Source: Tubiluchus corallicola (lineage: Eukaryota; Priapulida; Priapulimorpha; Priapulimorphida; Tubiluchidae). From it: 64,000 nucleotides of DNA. The notes below the pieces were generated by a model. That model worked only from the letters and a program-made list of their open reading frames with translations. It was not told the DNA's origin and ran no database searches. Where the stretch lies: assembly GCA_030141605.1 (NCBI GenBank), contig JAQGDQ010002377.1:248001-312000 (forward strand), given 5' to 3'. This document shows positions 38,101-51,100 of this stretch, piece after piece. The stretch's first letter is position 1. Every line of letters begins with the position of its first letter. Both the position numbers and the translations under genes were made by a program.

Positions 38101-41100
38101 TATAGATGCTGCACATAAAGCATGCAGCAGGAAACAGATTGACAATGATTTGAATGCAAATCGAAAATTTGCAAGCAAAATTTTTACCTTTGTGATTTTT
38201 CATTAATTACACTGAAATTCAGGTTACTAATGAATTATGCAGATTCGGAATTGTTTTCAAATTGCATTATTTGAAAGAAATAAGGATATGAAATTTTACG
38301 CAGTGATCACAGAATATATTAAAACACACAATTATCAACTAATGTCTGTTCTGTTACAGAATTTGCATATAAAATATTGCATAAAAAATTAGATAACTAA
38401 AAATTGCTAGTCATAGTGACCTGATTGTACAACTGCAAAGTACTCAGTGTTTAATAACTTACACCAATGTGATTGATGATCTTTTCCACACGATCATCTC
38501 CAAGACCCAGCAGTCGAGCAGCTGATGGTGACTTTAGGAATCTCTCCACAGTACAAGACTCGGCTTGTACCTGTAATAAACAAAATTATATAATGCATCT
38601 CACTTAATACGAAGCTGCATTCATTACTTGCACATCTATGAGAAAATAGTTTGAAATTACAACTTTTAACTCAATCAATGTGAATAACAACATTAAGGAT
38701 TAGTAGCAAGTGTGAATTGCTTTAGCGTCACTCTTTACTAGTATAGTCGAGTTGCCTTAGCGTCAGTTTTTTGGTAGTATGTGTAAATTGCCTGAGCATC
38801 AACTTTACTCATTAACTGCAGCATTAAGCTTGAAATCAGAGGCTGACACACACACAAAAAACTACTATAAAACAGATCATAAATGCTCACTACAGCTTCC
38901 CATATGCAATATACATTTTGAAGTATGAATGAACATTTTGAATGACGAGAAAATTTGTCATTTCAAAATATTTTGAAAATTTGAGTTACCACACTTATGT
39001 CTATGTAAATGTTCCCAGCAGTTTATCTTGGCTTAATCCAGTTTCGTATGTATACGTTTTCCTTTTTGCAAATTAATAGGATGTAGAATAAACAATTCCA
39101 AACGTAAAGCATTTTTTCGTATATCCAAAAACTGCTATATGTTAACATTCCGGATGGCTAAATTTTAAAACTGTTTCGAAAAGCAATCTTGTAAAAAGCA
39201 TTTGTAAAACTGATACTTTTTCGCCTAAAGAAACATTGTTCAATGTGAGTATGAAGAATCAGGTTCAGAAAGCACTGGAGAAGACAGGGGGCCGGTTTCA
39301 CACAGTCACTAAATTAATGTCATTACAATCACTAAACCAATTGTAAGACGTTGTTGACTTAGTAACGGCTTTATGAAGCTGAGCCTTTGTTGCTTGAAAA
39401 CAAATATAGTATAAAGGTGAAAACAGAAAAAAACAGAATCAAGCTAAATACGATAATACACGAGCATTATGATGTAGAAGTTTATTACAACTCAACTAAT
39501 ATACATGAGTTCAGGGACCTTCAGTCATGTAAATAAAGTGAGACAACAAAAAATTTGTGTGCGGTAAGAGTATGTACGTACGTACGTTAATACTTTGGTG
39601 ATACATTCTTAAAAATCATTAGATTTTTCTTTCTAGTATGCATATACACTTATGTATTTCATTATTCCCAAAAGCTACTATGCAAACATTGTTCAGTTAT
39701 TTACAAATGCATTTATTTAAAAAATGCATAATTAAACTTAATAAAACCAAAATATATTGTGTACTTACCTGACATTTTAAAAACAATTAAGAACATTTAA
39801 ATTATTTACAGCTGGATAAACTAACTTTCTTCCATTACAGAGTAAGATGTTGGAAGTATAATAAAATGGTTGCTTCAGTATTCGGTATTCAAAATACTGC
39901 TTATTGATATTACAGTCTAAGGCAGGGCAAAGTGTACAACAATGATGCATTGCTATCTATTAAATAATTGCAAACTTCCAGGCAGTGTAATTACATGTAC
40001 TGAAATTCGTTAGAAATTTTGATTACCCGAGTTGCATAAAATTGTTGAAAAGAAGAAAAGGGTTTTATTTCTAACGTAATCTTAGAAATCAAAAAAGGCG
40101 CAATAAGTATATATGGCACTTGGAAATTGTTTGCTCTAGTTAAAAGATTTTACGACATATACAGACTACTCTAGCTTTATTGGTGCGCTACATCTTAGTT
40201 AAGAGCAGTATGAAAACTACTAAACATGGCAATTTCTTTCCTCTAGAAATGACTAACTTGGCAAACATATACAAAATTTTCTGTACAGTAATCTGTTGAG
40301 CAATACCATATGTTACATAAATGTCCTAAGATTCAGAATTACTTTAGTTACTTTGATCACACAAATAAATACATAAAATCAGTCAACCAGTGTTTATATT
40401 TGGACAGAATGATTACGCTTTAAATTAAATTCAGTCAGTTCAAGCTTCATCATATTTTCAACTTTTCCAGTGAAGCCGTAAGTGGGTCTTCGTGGCTTAT
40501 TACCTGGAAAAGATGAAAATATAGCATAAGCCTGGACACTATAATTATATACATGCTTTTTAATGCTTTAAATGAAATCTGGAAGACAGTACTTATATAT
40601 ATAAGCCAAAAAAGGGCAGAAACTGCTAATAAAGGAGCTAACGGGTAAGGGTTAATAAAATCAATAATTTCTCTCATCAGGTCCACTAGGACAACTTTGT
40701 GCATGCATTACGAAGAAAAAACAAAACCTGAAGGCAGTCATGGAGAGTCAATTTAATGCCAGCATTAGTAAAACAAACAAATAAATTAAATAGGCCTTAC
40801 CTCTCCACTTTGCTCTCTTTTTAATGGAGATGCATAGGATCTAACAGGAATTTCCTCAATTTCTTCCTCATCGTGATCAGAAACATTTTCGTCACTATAA
40901 TTATCTTCCTGTTCCTCGTCTTCTGTATCTGGTGCACCTTCGTCATCGCTGGTGTAAAGTAATATGCAAAAAAAATGGAGTAAAGTAAAAAAATACATTA
41001 ATAATAATTAATTAAGGAAATAATTAACAAATGCAAATACTTTTAACACTGAAATGGAACTGTGAATGGAAAATCCTTTGAACACCCAGAACTCTAAATT

Positions 41101-44100
41101 TCATATAGTTTATAGTAGTTTATTCTACCATCCCAAGCAAATTACATTAGAAAATATATTACATTATATTTTACATTATATATACATTATTTTCTAATGT
41201 ATACATATAATTAGAAAATAATGTATATATAATGTAAAATATAATGTTACATATATATAATAACATCTTGTGTTGCAGAGTAGTCAGATGCTGAGACTTG
41301 TAAGTCTACTTGTAAGTCTGCATTATATGTGACTGCTGCAGAAAAAGTGAAAATGAACTTAACAGGTAGAAGTTAATCAGAATAAGAATTACATAATTCT
41401 TTCTTTAGTTGCGCTTTAAATTTGTCAATAGTAGTTATTATCTTGTGAGATTGATGCAACGTTGTTCTGCAGAAAGATAAATAATATTCATTGTGTCTTG
41501 TATTATAATTTGCACTGAGCCTGTCTTATAGAAGGAAGGGTATAGATTATTTTGTGAGAAGCTTGTAACAATAACAGCCAGGCAACATTCTACACATTAG
41601 TAATAATACATAACTAAGCTGTGCATTTTGTCTGCACTTACGATAAACTGGCTAATACGTCAAGCCTTTCTACAGCCTCCATGATGGCAGTTAACAAATC
41701 TATTCCTTCGTCGCCAAAACAGTTTCCTGAAAAAGGTTACATGAACTGCATTATTTCAGAAAAAGTTAAAAGAAAATGTTAGAAAAAGCTGGTAACAAAC
41801 TTTTAAAATTTTATTTGAATTATGAAGCTACATTTTCCTAATGCAGATATGTTACAAAGGCAAAAATATCGATGTCTGCAGGAATTTGCACGTTTCTTCA
41901 AAGTTGTATTACGAAAAGATGAAATTGTTAACAAAATGTAAAATCAAATCAGGAAAGACCAAAAAAGAAACAACTACAATAACCAATCAGTCATAGTTTT
42001 ATATAATGTTAAACAAAATCAAAGCGATTCCAAACTTGTCAGCACAATGTTTTTTACTGCAGCTGTTTTAACAGAACTCTGCCTAGGAAGTAAGAAAAAT
42101 CCACTTCTATAATGTGTTTACAAAATAATTCTCTAATGACTGCCATACATTATCTGGCCCTAAGAAACATTATCTGGCCCTAATATTGCAGGGCTGTGGA
42201 GTCAAAGCTATGACCATTAAGACTCAAATTCGGAGAACTTAAGCATAAGAAGAAGCCTAGCCCGAAGATTCACTTGGTAGTGATAAAATGCCACTGTAGC
42301 TAAATATTGAAAGTACTGCAAACTATTACTTAAAGGTAGGCGTCGGAGTTGGACCTTCCAAAATTTTAAGAGTCAGAGTTGGGATTTCAACATACCAACT
42401 CCACAGTCCTGTCCTTTTGCTTCTCTGGGCAAAAAGCTGCCAGCAAAAAAGTAACAAGAAAGTGCATTATAGCAAACAGCTCAACTCAACTCACCATTCA
42501 GATCTAACCTCTCAATCTTATCTTTATTCACCATGGCTTCAGCAATGGCTACACCACCGGTCTGGTCAATTTCATTATAAGCCAAATTTATTTCTCGTAG
42601 ATTTAAATGGCCTTCGGTTAGCGCCTCTGCAAGCACCGATGAACCGCCACCTCTCAGTAAACAATCACCCAAGTTTAGCACTTCCAGCGCTTGCATGTAA
42701 GACAAAGCCTAACGTAAATAAATAAGTAAATAATATATAAATAATCATAAATGAACAAATAAATCATCAAGGCAGCAGATAATATGTGCTGAGAACACTT
42801 GAACAATTAGACATGACAATGAAAATTAAGGTAAACCATTACAGCCTAAACAGTGGAACACATAATTGAGTAGCCATTTATGATATCATTCTAAAAAATT
42901 CTATTATCACATCACCTTAGCCAGTTCTTTGGCACCTTTCTCCGTAAATGTGTTGTCGTTCATATTGAGAATTCGTAATTTTTTATTGCAGGAAAATGCA
43001 TCGCAGAGTGCAGCAATACCAACGTGGTAGATACCATTCTGTGGCATAGAGATTTCTTCCAATGTCCCAATAGCCTTTATTGTACCATAAAAAATACATG
43101 TTAATATATAGAAATCATTATTCTGCAGTCAACCAAAAGAAATTCATGATTAGAATCACAAGTTCACTTACACAAATAATAATGAAGTTAATTACAGCCT
43201 ATAACTATAGTCACCCTAACTATCTTTCAAACAAAGAAAGCAACGTCACAAAGTGTTATAGAGGATATACAATCTAGAGTACTATAGAAGAGATACATAA
43301 ATCAATATACAATCTGAGGTGACTATCTAACCTTAAAAGCTTCTGCTAGAGCCATTGATCCTTCATTCTCTAATCGATTGCGCCCAGCGATAAAAACCTT
43401 CAGTGCTAGAGGACGTCCAGCTTCTGTGCTTTTTTCATGGCATTCTAATAATGCCTTTGATAAGACCTAAAAACAACGAAAATGATTCCATAAAGAAAGT
43501 CGATGTATTTTATGCAAACTATTACTAAATAAAATGCATCACATACATAATGTATATTCATATACAATAGTGACCAGACGGCTTGAATTTACAACAATTG
43601 TTAAAAGTTAGAAAATTGCACAACAGTTTAAATAGACTCATTCATTAGGAATTTTAACCTTTAATATCATCTACCTATTAAAATTAAGACATAAAAACAG
43701 GTCTTTGGCAGTTTCCATTGCCACTACATGTTGGTCAAAGATCTGTCATATTGCACAACGAAAATGGCAGCAGAAGGGATATCGAAATATCTGTTTTTGT
43801 GCTAATTTTACACATTGCAAATGGCAACAGAGACTGTCACAAGATCCGTTTTGTGTCTTAATTTTAATAGGTAATGTTAAAATGCAATTTGAATGTGTGT
43901 ACTTATAAATGCATCGTGGTCTAGTACCATTCACATACCTTTCCTCCACTAATGCCTAATCCATTGTTATTAAACCGTAAGATCTCTAAAGAATATCCAC
44001 TCTCGCTTTTTAGTAGTTCTACAATAGCATTGACGCCGTCGGCACCAAACGCATTGTCACTAAGATCTAATTCAACCAGATGGGCTCCAGAGGCTATGAT

Positions 44101-46211
44101 AGCACTACCTAGATCCCTCTACATACAATATAAAACAGCAATGATAAGATAATACAATAGACACAGAAAAAATAATACAACTCAATGTCTTTCAAACTGT
44201 ATGTTGTTTGTATGGACAAAATTACAAGTGAAATGCCAATCACTAGTTAAATTGCTAGTTACGGTCGAATCCCAGTAATATGATTCTGCTTAAAACGAAA
44301 CTCTGGGGAGTACTACAAATTTATTATGTCCCTGCCAAGCTTATAATAAAACCTATGAAATCACTTATGGTTAATACGAAACTCGTTATTGCAAAAACAC
44401 CATTTATACAACACTTTCCCAAATTCCCGCCAATATAATTTTAATACAAATAAATATTTTAATATGATTTCTGCTACGTCTTGCCCGTCTAGACTCTAGA
44501 CACTCTTCAGCTGTTGGAACGGTAACCACCGCCACAAGTTTTTTACAACCATTATGCATCATAATGCAACATTTTGCCAGAGAGAGTGCAAATTTAAATG
44601 ACTTCATTACAAATTTACTTGCAAAACTGTAAAGTTACTGATTTCTATAAGACAGTAATAAAATGTGAGTGAGTTAATTACAACACATTTTTCCTTTGAA
44701 GGATTTTTTCGGGTTAAAATTTTTTACAATTTAAAAATTATTAATCACTGAAATGAGTGTACAGACAACTACCTGCAGTCAAACTGTTGGTTTCCAAAAT
44801 GCCTTCCCACTGTGATAAAAATTTGCCCTTATAGTTTAAAACTAGTTCTTCTAACTGTCTGCCTTCCCTTCCCTTCGTTTGCATGTGTCCAATTGTAATA
44901 CCATAGCAGCGGCTATAGTAAAGTTTTGTTGTGTAGGTGGCATTAACATTGTGATGTCCAGTATATTATAGACTATACATTCATGGTATTAACATACCGA
45001 AGACTAACCAGAGTAACTGATTGGTAACACACTGAATCGTTGATACAATTTTGCAGTTTGTACTCATGCAAAACATGGGGGGGTAAAGAAGCTTAAATTA
45101 TGCTGCCTGACAAAAGACCGATGAACAGATGTCATGTCCGTTAACTGCTATTTTGTATTAGAAGTAAAAACACGTGTAACAGATAGCACGAAACCCGCTT
45201 AATATGAGAAAATATTTTGGTTCCGTGAAAATCGTATTAACGGGATTCGACGTACTGGCTTCTCAAATATGCACATTATTAAAGATTGGTACAAAAATAA
45301 TCAAGGTTCTAAAATTTGTTGCTAATTACCTATATACAAAATGTGGCTACGAGCTGTATCTACATGTGTGGCTGTACAACACATGTAAGTAGCTTTGCTC
45401 TGTGTGTCCTCTTACAGACTTACACATCTTTATAATAAGTGCTAATTATGTAGTGTGTTTGTAGTTGTGTTGTATTGTGTTTTTTATTATTTTATGCTTT
45501 TTATATACTAACAAATATGGCACAAACTAAACTAAACTAAACTAATAGCTGTAAAAAACGATGACGATGACGATGATGACGACGACAACGACGACTTACA
45601 CATCTTTATAATAAGTGCTGATTATGTAGTGTGTTAGTAGTTGTGTTGTATAGTGTTTTTTTATTATTTTATGCTTTTTATATACTAACAAATATGGCAC
45701 AAACTAAACTAAACTAAAATAGGTTAATGCTAATAGCTGTAAAAATAATAACGATGATGATGATGACAACAATGAGTTTAAATATTAAAGATTACCAGTG
45801 ATGGTGGTATTTCTGATCGAAGTCGGCCTGTAAACATATCGCTCCACAGCGCCCTCTGGAATGTAGAATGTGATCTCAGTGCACCCGCAATTGCTTTTGC
45901 TGCATCTACGCCAACTGTGTTGCCCTCCAGTTTTAGTGCCTTCAATGAATGGCATTCTCGAATTGCCTTAACAACTTCTTGAGCTAGAAACATCAACTAT
46001 GATTCAAAATGAACTCACAAAAATAAGTCTGGTAAATTAATAACTGAATGTTACAGGCCAGAACAAGACATCACTCTTACTCACCATCTTCGGCTGTGTC
46101 TAGTTTAAGTCCTCGACCGGAAAAACTAACAATTTCTGTATCAATGTCCACTGATACTGTAGCGTGAGCCAACTGTTCTTCAAGGTCCTTCACTTCTGAT
46201 TCAGCTGACAT
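35105..46211 (-). CDS. RANGAP1: Ran GTPase-activating protein 1
   Basis: Thirteen coding exons, phases all consistent: 46085-46211, 45796-45983, 43939-44118, 43332-43466, 42916-43074, 42495-42708, 41642-41726, 40801-40948, 38463-38570, 36760-36865, 36112-36200, 35540-35664, 35105-35174. They encode 577 residues (human 587). The N-terminal LRR catalytic domain (about 1-360) has [17 protein letters not shown] with the expected GAP arginine at 96, then [12 protein letters not shown] and [16 protein letters not shown]. Residues about 363-398 are an acidic linker. The C-terminal domain (about 413-577) matches the SUMO/Ubc9-binding domain: LIKSED gives a SUMO acceptor Lys at 513, and the end reads [11 protein letters not shown]. 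It stimulates GTP hydrolysis by Ran at the cytoplasmic face of nuclear pores. A 5'-leader intron acceptor (CACATTTTAG) lies 17 bases upstream of the ATG. Identification is secure. Confidence 0.96.
39289..39385. mobile_element. Fold-back MITE, copy 1
   Basis: About 97 bp. It starts GGCCGGTTTCACACAGTCAC and ends GTAACGGCTTTATGAAGCTG AGCC, so the two ends are near inverse of each other, with CACTAAA and ACTTAGT blocks between. A second copy in reverse orientation is at 52297-52403. Located in RanGAP1 intron 8. Confidence 0.8.
41161..41247. repeat. Perfect 38-bp inverted repeat (hairpin)
   Basis: Arms 41161-41198 and 41210-41247 are exact reverse complements with an 11-base spacer. The sequence is AT-only except for a few C and G positions that also match, so it is more than low complexity. 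It lies in RanGAP1 intron 7. Confidence 0.92.
44262..45252. mobile_element. TIR element in RanGAP1 intron 2
   Basis: The left end TA/CGGTCGAATCCCAGTAATA and the right end CGTATTAACGGGATTCGACG/TA are inverted repeats with TA on both sides; the length is about 0.99 kb. Subterminal blocks (TTAAAACGAAAC and TTAATATGAGAA) recur near both ends. No transposase frame. Tc1/mariner-pogo-type by its TA duplication. Confidence 0.78.
45417..45770. repeat. 176-bp tandem duplication
   Basis: Two direct copies, starting GACTTACACATCTTTATAAT at 45417 and 45593, run through TATGTAGTGTGTT, TTTTATATACTAACAAATAT, ACAAACTAAACTAAACTAAA and a GATGACGATGATGA microsatellite. Divergence is low, so the event is recent. 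It lies in RanGAP1 intron 1-2 territory, just 5' (plus-strand left) of exon 2. Confidence 0.88.
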
Positions 46212-48119
46212 AACTGCTTACAAGTTTCCTAAAATGTGAAAGCAAAACTTAATATTGCTACTGTTTAATTTAAATAAATTTTAAGGAAGCTACCGATTTG
46301 CTCGCAAATACGGCTGTCGCGTTTATTAATTCCTAAAGTTTGTTAAACGTTTACACGATACTTGCCAAAAGAAATGATTCCTTTTACACAACAAAAAGAG
46401 TTAAATTTATGCATTTAGGGAAGGGGAGATGTAAGTAACTGTTTGAGTCATAGGAACGAATTCACCAAATTCTACTCACAGTAACTACTCATCAAATTAG
46501 TTAAAATCGTCGAAATCGTCATTACATGTACTTTCATCTGTATCATTTAGCTTGAAAAGCACAGCACATAGTGACTCTAGCATTTATGATTATTTATCAT
46601 CACCGTGACTCGATTGATTAGTATCGGTTACAGCAACCCATGAGAAACGTTACTACACATACGGTGAAATACTTGGAACACGCTTTGAGTTTGTTTTGTT
46701 TTTCTGATATGTTAAATCTAACATTGATCCATCCGTAGTCACTCCTTATTAAACTGCGGTTTTGGCACATAATGTGAAACTCATGAATCAATTTATACAA
46801 GAATTTTCTTCACATTGCACTGTCCAGGTTGGAAATTATAAGTGCGAGAACCTTGGAGTAGCTGCACATGGCTTAGCTTATCAGTTTGATTTAGAAGCAA
46901 GTTGAAGAAACAAGAGTAGGCGGGCAGCAGCAAGTATACTTAATACAGTCACCACATTATTGGTAGCATGTGACATCATTTCAGAAGTAAGCTAAAGTGA
47001 AACTGTTTATTGTTTACAAAAATCAGAAAATGTTTAGAGGGACTAAACTAAATGCTCCATTTTATACATGTAAACGTGACCTGGCTGAAGTTTTCATAGA
47101 CAAATGGACACAGTCTGCGGGGCAGTTCTTCTGGTAGTGTTTTTTTTTTACTTAAAATGTTTATTCTCAAAATTTTAATGAGAAAAAAGTTTAAATGTTT
47201 TCCTCTCATTAGTACTAAAAAAACAACAAAACGCTCCACATCCTAATACTCAAAGTTACAATACAATTATCTGAGAGCACTATGGCTTCAACTGTGCGAA
47301 CACTCCCCTCTGTCACATTGGTTACATCTTCCTTGTGATGTAGGCATTACCATTTACCGTGCTTCCCTGTTGTAGTCAGCTATAATGTTACCTCATTAAG
47401 CTGATGAGTTTGTTGCTGTGAAACTTTTTTACTGTTTTCAATAAAATAGTTTATTTTAGCTAAATCCGTGCAGTTCTAGTGTTTCTTGTTAATGACTCTA
47501 CAATTATTACTTGAGCCTTGAGGTAATATTTTTTCCGTGCGCCTGTACATGCTGCAATTTGTCATTACGTACTGCGTCGTATACGAAAAAGTGGCAGCAG
47601 CAGAACGTCAAGCTATAATTGTAGATATCTCTATATACTTTACTGTACGCTATCTACTGTAACTACTTTATGAACTTTGTATTGGAGATGAATACCCTTT
47701 TTGAACTGAAGTGAAAAAATGGAGGTCTCCAGTACAGTGACAACTAACAAAACTTGTTCAACCCACTCGTATCAAAAATAAATTACAGCAATCACATTAT
47801 ATAAAAACAATAAACCACGTTTTATGAATAGTCGGGTGTGTCTACAATATGTAATTAGAAATTACCACATAAAGTCAGTGAAAAGAGCAAAAAAGTGTAA
47901 ATTAATTTTCAGAACTCCGCTTTGCTTTTCGCGGTCACGTGCTAATGTTGTGCGTAGCCTGCTGCCACCTAACGATTGTATTAAGACTAATTTTTGTACA
48001 TGTTACCTCCTAGTAGGTGGCCGTACTGACCTTTCGAGCTTTCTGAGCCTTTCTTATACAAACGACGTGGAAATGAAAAACAAGGGGAAATGATGTTCGT
48101 GAATGCTTTTTTCTAGCAA
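46212..48119. other. Divergent intergenic region between RanGAP1 and the DNTTIP1-like gene
   Basis: The two start codons face away from each other over 1.9 kb, so this stretch holds both promoters and leader exons. Supported details are the minus-strand acceptor CACATTTTAG ending at 46229 (RanGAP1 leader) and the short upstream ORF at 48090-48116. Open frames at 46618-46800, 47048-47239 and 47824-48093 have no domains. No TATA box or CpG-dense promoter was identified with confidence. Confidence 0.5.
48090..48116 (+). promoter_or_regulatory. Upstream ORF before the DNTTIP1-like start
   Basis: ATG at 48090, eight codons (MMFVNAFF), then TAG, ending three bases before the main ATG at 48120. If it lies in the mRNA leader it would tend to lower or regulate translation of the main frame. 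Whether it is transcribed cannot be seen here. Confidence 0.45.
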
Positions 48120-51100
48120 ATGTCAATTTTTGCGAAACTGACAGGGGAGAGACGGTCGTAAGTATTAATCTTTGGTTTATAGTTTATAAAAAGAAAAATT
48201 GCTTTTGCAAAATACTGTACTGGTCTATACCGTCTTCGGAGAAGAGAACTTTGAAGATCACGTTTTGTTCATGAATTTAATGTACTCAGGCATTTTTTGA
48301 TGTAACATCACGCGTCTTCATCTTTGCATTAACTGAGTGGAGCTTTGTGCATGTCTATGCTGACAATGATGGACAAAGACTTATGTCTGTATATTATTAA
48401 TGTGTGAAGAGTGATGTAATTTGACGGGTCTGTGTGGAGAACAGATTCGATGCAGTTTAGTTGAAAAATCCGTTAAATAGTTTTAATTACTGCATATGGG
48501 CACTCATTTACAATATTTAACAAATGTTCATTCAAGTGTTAGGCAAAACATGCTGTCTTTGCTGGGTATTATTGGCATTACCAGTATGACTTATTTATAT
48601 TAACTAGAAATAATAAATTACATTATAGTTTTTAATTCTTTAGGGAACTTCTACGGAATTTGCAAGAATTATCACATTATACAGGTCAACGTCGTTTTCA
48701 AGAAGACATGCCAGTTGTGCAACCAGAGTTTTCAGGTCTAGGAATTCCTGGAGCTCCTGTGGGACCGGGAGCACCCAGGGGACAGGCTCCACCTGGAGGG
48801 TATAGTGGTCTGGCTGCTAGGTCATTACCTGACACAGAAAGGTATTTTAAATTATGCGATCAACAAATAATGCAATCAATATGCGATCAACAAATAAACT
48901 GTTGATCCACATTCACATCTTGCATCAAAGTCTGATCCACAAAATGTTCACGCATATGCTTCAAACAACACGAGAAGAGTTGTTTGTCACATTGGAAAAT
49001 TTTCTCACAAAAACTGAAAAGGAGTTAACAGCGATGTGACTCTAACATTAACCAAACTTGGGCACTGTAATGGTGCCTGTTTGTTTAAATGTTCAGTGTT
49101 ATCCTTAAAAGAACAAAGGTCTTTAATTATCGCACCAAAATCAAAATATTTTTGGTCAGCATCTTCACACGACAATATATCTACTAACTTGAAATTAGAT
49201 AAGCCAGTATGCTAGACAATGTTGCATAACAACAAGTCTCTTTGATTATAATAACGTACACACTCACATAGAAAAACTAAAAAACGTCAACGATATTGTA
49301 AAAAAGAGAGTGTAGTAGTCACAGTTTAAGAGTTCATTGTACTTCATGGTACATTCGATATATTATGCTCTTGCTTATTCTCTAATTACAGATAATCAAT
49401 AAACGTAACAGTACTTGTGTCACTTACTGGTAACTAGATACATCGTGATAATCCTAAACCACAGATGCTATAACCCGTTATGTTCTTGATTTGGTAAACA
49501 CACCAGTATTGAAAGTTTTCACTTGCATGTTTGAGATGTAATAGTAACAGACTTACTTTATTACCTCAGAAAATGTCGCTGGAAAATGAAAAATATAACC
49601 ACTTGTTGAAGAACACACAAGTACAAACATAACAGCAACTACCACAATGTAATTAGTGTGTTAATTAAGTTCTGATTAGTTTTGCATTTTGCTTGTGGTA
49701 TAGGCCTATATCACGGGAGCTGCAAGCACGTTTCTAAAGCACTTGTGGTGTGTTAGTATAAATTTTATTGTGTCTTTGAAAAATAAATGTATTTCTATGT
49801 CATTCTTAATAACAATAAGTTTTGTCTCCTCGTGCTTTTGTTAAAAATCATTTTTTCAGCTTTTTTGATCTAATATATGAGGACTGTGTAATCAAGACAT
49901 TTAAAATGTGTTCAGAGAAATGCATCTATTTTTGCCTACGTTTGTTTATGATTCTTTTTAGGTCTTACATTAGGTTTTAAGTTACAAACTTGTTTTTATT
50001 TCTGGCACTGTAGGCAATAATTATCATATGTTTCAACACTGCTGAAACACTGTTGGTTTTACACAACAAAAATGGTCCTTGATTCGTTAGTTAGTTCTTA
50101 CTTTTTCACTATTGCAAAATTTTTCATTTTCCTGTTGCAGGGGAAAGAAATTTCGAAAGTGTATACGTGTGTTTGTACAGTTTTATGTTTATGCATCATT
50201 TCGCAGTATCATGTATATGCATCATTTCGTTAAATTTTCTTAATACAATTACAACAAGAACAAACAAATCTATAATTAAATTACATTAATTATAAAGTTT
50301 AATAAAGTGATTTGAATACATATTAAATTAGTGTTTTTTCTAACTGCTTATAATTTAAAATCAATCATTTATACAGCGTTCAGGAAGATTGTCAATATCC
50401 TAGAGTCGGGCCTGATGACATGTTACCTGGGCTTGTTTCTGGAAATATCGCACCTGGTGGGAATGAAGATGAGGAACCTGAGGATGTTGCCATGGTAACA
50501 GTTAATATTTTAAATTCTTTAAAAAGATTATTTGTGGTAATTATGCTGAAACTTTATTATGGCTTTAATGTGAAAATGTAGCTGGTTGAGTTCGGCCACT
50601 AAACTATTAACTAATAACAAAAGTGGCATTTTCGTTCACAGGCAATAAGCTTTTGCGGTGGCTGAGAACACTGCTGAGGTGTTGCATAATGCACCGGGGT
50701 GACTATTAGGTGCGCAGTAGACAATAACGCAGAGTACTTTCACGTTACTAATTAAGTTTGTTTGTTTTTTCCTTCATATATCAGTGCGTCATGTTTTTCC
50801 GTTTCGTGCAACAGTGTTATCACGTCTTTTCAATAACACTCTCTTAACCGGCCAGCCCCTTTAACAAACAGTTTTTGATTCCTTTGTCTTCTACTGTCTA
50901 AAACGTTAATTATGTCCAGATCTTGCAAAATGTCCAAAAATGTTTACTTGCATGTTTTCCCACTGCTGACCTGTTTGAGCATCTATGGTGATTTAACGTG
51001 TTTTGGCAGTTTTGTAGCATTTTAAGTAATGCAAATCTTAGTGCTTATCTACCCTAATGAATATTCCTGTTGCCTAACATAGCGTGATACTAACCTGTTT

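Noticed and set aside
40450-40510. Possible extra RanGAP1 exon on the minus strand (acceptor [21 protein letters not shown])
   Set aside because: In the phase left by exon 8 it reaches a stop at KI and has no donor; exon 8 joins exon 9 directly in phase and matches the known protein order.
47824-48093. 89-codon plus-strand ORF upstream of the DNTTIP1-like gene
   Set aside because: Low-quality composition, no family, and it lies in the probable leader/promoter region; the ATG at 48120 joins exon 2 in phase.
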